Part shown: one piece after another, positions 56,957 to 64,000 of the stretch
Position numbering within the stretch: position 1 is the stretch's first letter
How the letters are laid out: each line of letters opens with the position of its first letter
Assembly (NCBI GenBank): GCA_930367205.1
Contig: OV884012.1
Location: forward strand, 31,530,796-31,594,795
Reading direction: 5' to 3'
DNA length: 64,000 bases
From: Acanthosoma haemorrhoidale
Lineage: Eukaryota; Arthropoda; Insecta; Hemiptera; Acanthosomatidae
Program-made: the position numbers and the translations under genes
The notes under the pieces: model-generated
Database searches by the model: none
Seen by the model: the letters and a program-made list of their open reading frames with translations, nothing else
Told to the model about the DNA's origin: nothing

Positions 56957-58031
56957 TTAGATGCAAGTTTTCTGAAATCTTTCATCATTTCGGTTACCGC
57001 CTCTGATAGTTTGTTCATTGACGCGATCAAGTTGACTAACACGGCCATGATGGCATCATTGTTATTGTTGTTGTTATTGTATTTATTGTTTTGTTGTGGT
57101 AGGGGCTCTGGGGGAACTTCCGGAGCCCTGGTGTTACCGGATGCCATCTGGGCATAAGAGGCTGTCTGACGAGGTGGGGGGGGGGGGGAGCAGGCTGATA
57201 TCTGGCCATTCTCGGCCCGGCTGTGTTCTGTTGTTTAACCTGCTTTCTATTTTCAGCGGCCTGTAGGAGCTGCAGTCTGTGGGGACACTGTTGAAAGGAG
57301 GCAACGTGGTTACCCCCGCAGTTTGCACATTTCAGGGGAATTGAGGCGTCCCTAGGGCAGTCTTTAGTTTCGTGAGGCTCGCTATACCTCACGCATTTTG
57401 CCTGCTTGAAGCAGTACCGCCTGGTGTGGCCGTACTCCTGGCAGTTGAGGCACATAGGAATGCCCCTTTTGTCGTGAAATGTGCTCACACGGAAGAGCAC
57501 GTTATTTATGTGGCCGATTTGCTTGATCATAGCTTGAGTTAAGGTATGATCTCCGATAACGAGGATCGGCTCGATCTCAGTCTTAGCACCGTTATGGTCG
57601 GAGCGCCTTAATCGATAAACATCAATTATATTACCGAGCTGTTGAATATCGGCTTTTATTTCCTCGATCGGGTGCAATAAATCGAAGCCGTGGAGCAAGA
57701 ATTTTTTGTTCTGCTTTGTGCCTCGGGGGGCAAATGTGTGGAAAGGGATTTTGAGTTCCCTTAACACAGCAGCTGTTCTTTGATGGTCAGAGACAGCATG
57801 GCACAGGACTTTAGTGTCCTGATGTGTTTGTGAGATTCTGAAATTTCTCACACTATTTCCAGTAAGCAGACGGGTTAGGTCATAACTGTTTATGCGGCCT
57901 AATATTAGGGGGGGTGGCGATTTGAGGGCTGTGGGGGCGGTAGATGTGCTGGCCTCTGGTTGAGCTGTTGTGTTAAGAGGGGTGAAAGAGTTTGAGGTTT
58001 TAACCTCAGGGGCCTGGGGGGCTTTCTGCAA
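56953..58031 (-). pseudogene. J2 ORF1, Gag-like protein, broken at a C run
   Basis: A 331-codon frame (58031-57036) holds a Jockey-type Gag domain and knuckles near plus-strand 57460-57290: CLNCQEYGHTRRYC, then CVRYSEPHETKDC in which the second Cys is Tyr, then CANCGGNHVASFQQC. It passes through a run of thirteen C (57176-57188) and then leaves the correct frame. The proper C-terminus (Asn-rich stretch, then a helical region ending LASK) is open in the neighbouring frame from the run to 56953, where its TGA overlaps the ORF2 ATG. There is no in-frame ATG at the 5' end: the frame is bounded upstream by a stop near 58052, and the listed start is TTG. Confidence 0.88.
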
Positions 58032-58250
58032 ACTCTCTTGGGATGTTGAAATTCATCAGCGGGGTCCCTACGGCTTGCCATGCCCTACAAATGTCCGTGC
58101 GACGCACGTCCAGTTAAGGGAGAGAGCCTCACTTATAATAGTTTAAAGTACTTACCTGTCTTCACGGGAACAAAGTGCCACAGAGTAAAATATCAAAATT
58201 TTACCGGATTTGAGCTCTTGCCACAATGGAAGCTGGATAGCGTCTCTTGT

Positions 58251-61200
58251 TAAGTTGAAAGTACGTATTCAGTTTTAACACATCAAGAGCTAGATTAATT
58301 TCTAGAGAATATAACCTTTTTGAATGATTTATATATATGCTCACATTAATATCGGCAAGCTCAGAAATAATTAAAATGTTACGGGAAAGAACAAAAAAAA
58401 AAGTTTATTGTGAAATTTGAGAAATATACCTTTAATTTTCTAACAAAACACTTGTTTTACTTTCTGAAATTAATACAAAACCGTCATAATGAAATATTAA
58501 TTATTTTAAATTTATTTATTTTTAATATTTACAATTTTATGATTTATTGCAGTCATGCCTTGTATCAAAGTGATATCAACCAAGGAATAATATAAACACT
58601 CAAACGAATAGAAAAAGTTTAATGAGCTAAATTATTTAATTTTAAATAATTGAAATCAGTGCTAAATTAAATATAAACTCATGTCATGAGAAAAAACTTA
58701 AACGTAGGTTAAACACAATAAACTGAATATTAACAAAAATTATGTGATTAATAATTAAATTATTAAAGTTAAAGTGTATCACAAACAAAGCGCGACACCG
58801 GTGACGTGACGGTTCCCGCACAAACTCCCGAAAAAAAGAAACAAGACCTTTTCTTTAACGTTAATGAAATATATTTTCAGCCATGAACAGTTTTTCTTTT
58901 CAATAATAATAATAATCCACATTTTATCAACTAAGTTTAAGTTGCATTGTTTGGTCCTTCGCTATACAATAAATTTAAATTTATGGTTACTTGGTATCTG
59001 TCAGAGCAATTCATAACAGTTAGAACGGTAACCTTGATAAGGTGCAGTTGGAAGTAGTAACCCATATTCCATTAGGGGATATGGAGTGGCTCAATTTATA
59101 TCGGTGTGAGGTGTATCTGGCAGCTGGTAAACATTCGACAGTCGTAGGTATCGATAAGATTCAAAATAAAGGAAATTCTTAAATTATAGTTGAAAAACTA
59201 ACAATCGACAGTAAACGGTAAGGTAGAGGCTCTTCACTCGAAGACTTCCAGAGGCCGACTCACGCAGTTTGCATGAGGTGTGAGTAGGGAGATATCGCCG
59301 AGCGTTAATCCGCGAACAGTAAACAATGAAGTTAAAATGACTAGGCAACACTTACAAATCTAAACAACCTTAACTACAATTACCTGCAAATAAAACTGAG
59401 CACTGTGTTTTTCCTTTTTTTTGAAAGGGTAAATTGTCAATGAGAATAACTAATTAAAATGATAGATTAAATTGAGGAATTAATGAATAAGATATTTCAA
59501 CAAATTTAGTACATAAAAATATTACTATTCCGCTTGTAGTAAAATAAAATTAAATAAAAGCAAACAGCTCAAACATAAATCAATTTTTATATAATTTTTA
59601 TCCTGTCATTGTATTTATTTTATGAGGCGAGTTATAACTGTTAGAGCTGTTTTCAATAAAATGTAAGATGAGAGTAAAATGTGGTAAGAGAGTTTCAGAG
59701 GCGTTACACAAAATAGAAAAAAAAAATTAAATTTTTACAGCCAAACATTAAACACGCTATAAGTCCTGAGAATTTCACGTTATTTTTTTCTATTATTCAT
59801 ATAAGACTGTGTTTATATTTGCATCGTAAAGATTTAGTGCTAACTTATAGGCGCAAATGTGTGCTGTTTTTTTGTCTCTGTTATATGAATGTATCCCCTC
59901 CCGGCAATCAAGAGTAGGGATTCGTCGAATCGAAGAAATGTCATCATTTATTATTTCTACTAGGGGCAGGATCGATGCCCTTTTTAGCTTACCCAGTCCG
60001 TGGCTTTATGTAGGCACGACCTCGAGTATACGTGGAAAAGAATACAACCATAGCAATTAAAACTATTACACATAAAATGATGGATTGTATCAAACTTCCT
60101 AAAATGGAAAAGTGGATACATGAGAAAGTAATTTCAGCTGGTGAGCGTGTTAAATGGCTCATTATTTGAGAGCAGGAAGTACATACCTTGTGGCGGCGAT
60201 TGGCATGAGCATTGCCAAAGATAGGTGGTTATTAAGAAAGAATAAAAAATAAACGTGAAAGAGTGATTAAGAAAACCATTTACCAGATAGAATAAGAATA
60301 AAACAGCCGAAACAAATCGAAAAAGGATACAATATGTTTTTTACAATACTTTTGTGTTACGATGATGAGCGAGAGGTGATTTAATTTATTCTTTTAAATC
60401 TATTAATTTTCAATATTTACAACGTAAAAATAACCCTACGCCAATACGGAATGTCTAAAAATAACCTAATATCAACCCTCTTGATAATCAACTAAGTGAT
60501 AATTTAAGTACACATAAAATGTATAAATAAACAAGAAAAGAACAATCCAAGCTATTAAGTCTACTTAATCCATATCCACACAATTCTGATTCAATTGATA
60601 AAATGACACCATAAAAAAAAAAAAAAACCAAACATCTGTGAAAGGAATCATAAAAGCACAATTGCTTAGCCCATAAGGAGAAGCTTTAAATTCATACAGT
60701 AAGGATGATCCTCTTCCAACTGTCTGAGTGCATGTTCAGTGATTGCGGTAGTAAAAAACATTCAAAAAATTATCTTTTTCAAAAAAGATCATTTATAGTG
60801 ATTCAAACAGAAATGCTCTGTACCTTCAAGCCCTCAAACTTGCTCACCTAAGCGTACTCCATCCACTATGGGAGACTTTAAAGGTAAATTACGAAAAACC
60901 TCGAAATTTGCTTTTTTTTTCAGTTAAAATAGAATAACGTGAAGTTTACACGGAAATTTTTATCTTCAGGAGCTACTTATAATTTGTCATTCAAATCTTT
61001 TACCTGTACATAACTATACAAAATGAATAAACGTTAATAAAGAAAGAATTTTGGATAATAGCTTTTTATAAGCTAACAATGAAAATCGCGTACTTCCCTA
61101 GCCGGTTTTAATTTTCCTTAGTTCTCTAAGGAACTGTATTTTGAAATTTACACAATGCGAAAAAACAAAATTTTCAATTAACCCTTTCAAGTTATTTATA

Positions 61201-62426
61201 ATAATAATATAAATTTTACATAGTATGTAAAAATACAATTAGCTTACCCAGCATTAACAATTGTTATTTAAGAGCCTATTCATACCTTAAAAAGTTGAAG
61301 AATACATATTTTATCAATTATAAAAAAAAATGCAAGGCTCGTGATTTGTCGATGAGCCAATATATTATCACTTCAGAGGTATTTAAATCCAAACAAGCTA
61401 GCCAAAAGTCCGCTAGCGCCTTCCGTTCGCGTTAGATCTATCCCGCATGAGAGCTATGCGGGCAAGTCCCTTGAAGAAATCATTTCGAACCTGCCCACGC
61501 TCGCCAAGCTATTTTATTGCATTAGCTCAATGATGGAAATGTTAGTGGGTGATAAATATCCTATCTACCCACACCGCCGCAGCTACAACAACCATAGCCA
61601 CGTAAACACTCGAGGCTAAATTGATTAATGAGAGAGAATTTGTCTCAAAGCAATTCACGATTGCTCTGTGTTCGCCAGCGCTCTGTTTTAATGAAGTAGG
61701 GCGTAAACAATTAATTCCGAATTATCAAATGAGCTTGATGAGACGATTTATGTGCTTCTTATTGCTCGTTCATCATTGTCAATCAAGTCGTCCAACGATC
61801 AAGTTATTAATTACCTGACGTTAATACAATTATACATGGAGCAACGGCTTCAGCATTGAATTTCAGGGATTTTTGATACCGCACAGAAATAAATGATGAG
61901 ATGAAGGAAAATAGAAGTAGAAGGTTTTTGAGAATCGTTCGAAGTCTTTGGCCTGGAGAATAGATAAGGTTTTTAAACGTATTGTGCAGAGCCGTAGCAA
62001 TACAATACACACATAATTGTCACATAATTGCTAGTACGCATTCGAATGCCAAAGTGGATGTCTATCGAGGAAAACATATTATACGTGCCCAATGTTTACT
62101 ATTTATGTTGGTGAATATTGAGCATATTACATAGCCAGTCCCTTGAAAAAAAGGGCCACACAACGTATGCTACCACAACGGGGATGCTTAAAATGAAACG
62201 CAAGTGCTGTCGTAAAAATCTATTCGTATATATAATATAGTTATAACGTTTAAAAATGTTGGAAGTACTCCACTCAGGCATCTAAACGTCATTTCCATAG
62301 ATTTTCCCAGGTACTGTTCGTGCCCTGGAAGATCACGACGGGAACCTCGTTCTGAGTGGTAGTCACGGTGGTTTTGATCAATTCAATGCCACCAAAAACG
62401 GTGGTCCTTTCAAGGAGGTCTTAATC
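58251..62426. other. Unassigned AT-rich sequence
   Basis: More than 4 kb without a recognisable gene or repeat. Short open frames (for example 59857-60060, 61621-61818) show no motif. GC-richer patches lie at about 59230-59300 and 61400-61500. Confidence 0.4.
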
Positions 62427-62431
62427 ATTGG

Positions 62432-63318
62432 TGTTGTGGCCACCTCTTAATTAGGAATAATTAAAAGTTCCCCTCTTCTCGAATAATATTATACCTATCT
62501 GTGCTTCCATATTTTGATTTTAATAAAGATTATGACGTCAGTGAGAGTAGGCAGTGGAGTAAACAGCCGTAGGTGGGGGGCCATCCCATTTACCTGGGCC
62601 GCCTGGTGGGGGCCCATCCCTTCAGGGGGGACCGGCTATATAAGAAGCGGCACAGGACAAAATAACCATAACGAACCGGACCGTCACTTGGAACACTACT
62701 CTCTCCTCTCTCTCTGCACTGGCGCCTGCTGCTCTACTCAAAACCAGGGTCTTCTCATTCAACTACCTCTGCATCTCTCTCTCCTAACCTCACTATGTTT
62801 TAGTCCGGCGTTGTCAGACCCCACACCTTCCCAGTGGGAATCTCTGCCTTCGTCTCGCTAAAACTAGCACCTCCTTGGGAGAGACCTCTCCCTCGCGGAC
62901 GACGGTTGCCGTGGCCCTACAAACTTATCTCGTAGCGTCTCCCTTGGCAATCCAGTCTGCTTCTCTCCGGTTCACACTCGCATTTGTGATAGTAGTTTTC
63001 GCCTAGCCTTAGATACCTAGTGTGAATTCGTGGTCATTCCAAGACCACGTAAACTACCTATAAACCTACCATGTACCTCTTCTTCTGAACATAGTGCTTT
63101 GTCGGGGCACATACCTTCTAAAGATCTTATGGAGTCAGATAAAAACGAATTAGGCTGCCCACCGACTAGGTCGGCTGCCAGGGTAAAAGACCACAGGTCC
63201 GCCCACCTTATCTCTTTCTGGGCGCTCGCCGGACGGTGGCTAAGAGGTTGTAGTGACCCTAGCCCGCAGCGGGCGTCTCCTCCTCACTTTGGGGATACTC
63301 AGTTATCTGAGCCCGACA
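62432..63318 (+). mobile_element. Solo LTR (LTR-F), complete
   Basis: 887 bp from TGTTGTGGCCACC to GAGCCCGACA, with a perfect 5-bp duplication ATTGG (62427-62431 and 63319-63323). It has a TATA box (TATATAAG, 62637-62644), followed by a pyrimidine-rich stretch. Its middle (about 62750-63115) is closely similar to LTR-A to LTR-E, but its first 300 bp match only LTR-E and its last 200 bp differ. There is no internal domain. Confidence 0.92.
62637..62644 (+). promoter_or_regulatory. TATA box of LTR-F
   Basis: TATATAAG preceded by a GC-rich segment. The same box and spacing occur in LTR-E (37974-37980), so it is a conserved core promoter of this sub-family. Confidence 0.65.
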
Positions 63319-63323
63319 ATTGG

Positions 63324-64000
63324 AAACAAAAATAAGTCTGCCAGAGCCAAGACAGGACTGGAATGGTGCTGGGGCAGTGTTGTTAAGTTGAATTCACATT
63401 GACCCCGCCAAGCAGTGTGGCTGGGAATATTGCCATGCTAAATCACCCAGTTAGTAGAGATCTCCAAACAAGATGGCTTGTTTCCATTTTTTGGGAAAGT
63501 ACCGCAATCACAAGAATTGTGAAAGTTTGGGAGTTGTACTTTCCCCTACTCGCCGATTTCCCTGACACCGGCCAAGAATTGCCTTGAGCTGCTTCGAAGA
63601 TACATGTATGTTTATATGATGAAGGGTTGGACACCTCCGTACATAGTCATGTGACGTTTGATTCGTTCGGTTTCGACTGGTAGTGTACACACCAAATGTC
63701 CTTGGATGAAGATTTTGGAAATACAGAGCTGACTGATGGAGACGAAGAACCGCATTAATCAGACAATTAGCAAACACAAGTAAGTACAAACCTGTTATGA
63801 AACTTTGAGAATTTCATCTTAAAGTAAAAGAAGCGGGCCCGAAAGCTAGCTGGTGTACACGGTGGAAATTCACGGTAAAGACCAACTTTTAAAAAACTCA
63901 CTCCTCCTCGTCCCTTTTTTGCAGAAAACAACATATGACACAGATGCGAAAAACTCAGCGAAGAGAATCCATTACCACTAACTCACCGAGCAACTACAAG
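63324..64000. other. Unassigned sequence at the right end
   Basis: No gene recognised. Overlapping short frames on both strands (63399-63789) carry no motif. Confidence 0.4.

Larger units (their letters stand above)
53896..58250 (-). mobile_element. Jockey-like LINE J2, near full length
   Basis: Minus-strand non-LTR retrotransposon with a poly(A) tail (T run 53896-53913), a GC-rich 3' UTR, a complete ORF2 (endonuclease plus RT), ORF1 with zinc knuckles and a leader of unknown length. The 5' boundary near 58250 is approximate and no flanking duplication was found. It differs from J1 in sequence and in having a true poly(A) tail. Defects are confined to ORF1 (frameshift, lost knuckle Cys, no in-frame ATG) and one conservative active-site change in the endonuclease. 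Confidence 0.92.

Noticed and set aside
1..64000. CRISPR arrays, bacterial operons, rRNA genes, telomeric repeats
   Set aside because: Both strands were scanned by eye for regularly spaced repeats and conserved RNA blocks; none seen.

Overview
The window is AT-rich, intron-poor eukaryotic DNA dominated by retrotransposons. Arthropod-type LINEs of the Jockey kind, Ty3/gypsy elements with gag/pro/pol, solo LTRs, a small inverted-repeat element and one possible host exon set separated by a short GT-AG intron all point to an arthropod, probably an insect. This is an inference from element types, not a species identification. I see no rRNA, no convincing tRNA gene, no CRISPR array and nothing bacterial.

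Layout: 1-2196 is unassigned. An 849-bp solo LTR (LTR-A, flanked by TTAGC) is split by a nearly intact minus-strand gypsy element (gypsy-1, 2245-7468) with tRNA-Phe-type primer site, gag, protease and full RT/RNase H/integrase. From about 9 kb to 25 kb lie copies of one Jockey-like LINE (here J1): a 3.6-kb copy with both termini and a 12-bp target duplication but most of the RT deleted (15735-19366), a 2-kb 5'-truncated copy (22681-24677) and several short 3' ends. At 27.9-34 kb are remains of another LINE, a frameshifted transposon-type ORF, another J1 copy and a 1-kb inverted-repeat element. At 34.7-38.8 kb lies a second, badly damaged gypsy element (gypsy-2) whose gag is replaced by a piece of the solo-LTR family and whose 5' LTR carries a 257-bp MITE-like insertion. 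Three more members of the solo-LTR family follow (39341, 42023, 44331), and another lies at 62432. From 48.6 to 53.2 kb there are J1 fragments and an inverted pair of gene-like segments. At 53.6-58.2 kb sits a second LINE (J2) with ORF1 and a complete 888-codon ORF2, next to a 5'-truncated relative.

The biology is that of a transposon accumulation zone. The elements show target-site duplications of the expected class (5 bp for the LTRs, 9-13 bp for LINE copies), nesting that gives an order of insertion, internal deletions, and ORF breaks that fall on G/C homopolymers. The last point may be assembly error and should be excluded first. Points worth a second look: the gypsy-1 3' LTR that stops at an internal TGTAAACA, the gag-TGA-protease junction, the two-headed solo-LTR family, hairpins at LINE 3' ends, the inverted gene-like pair, and point changes at key residues in J2.
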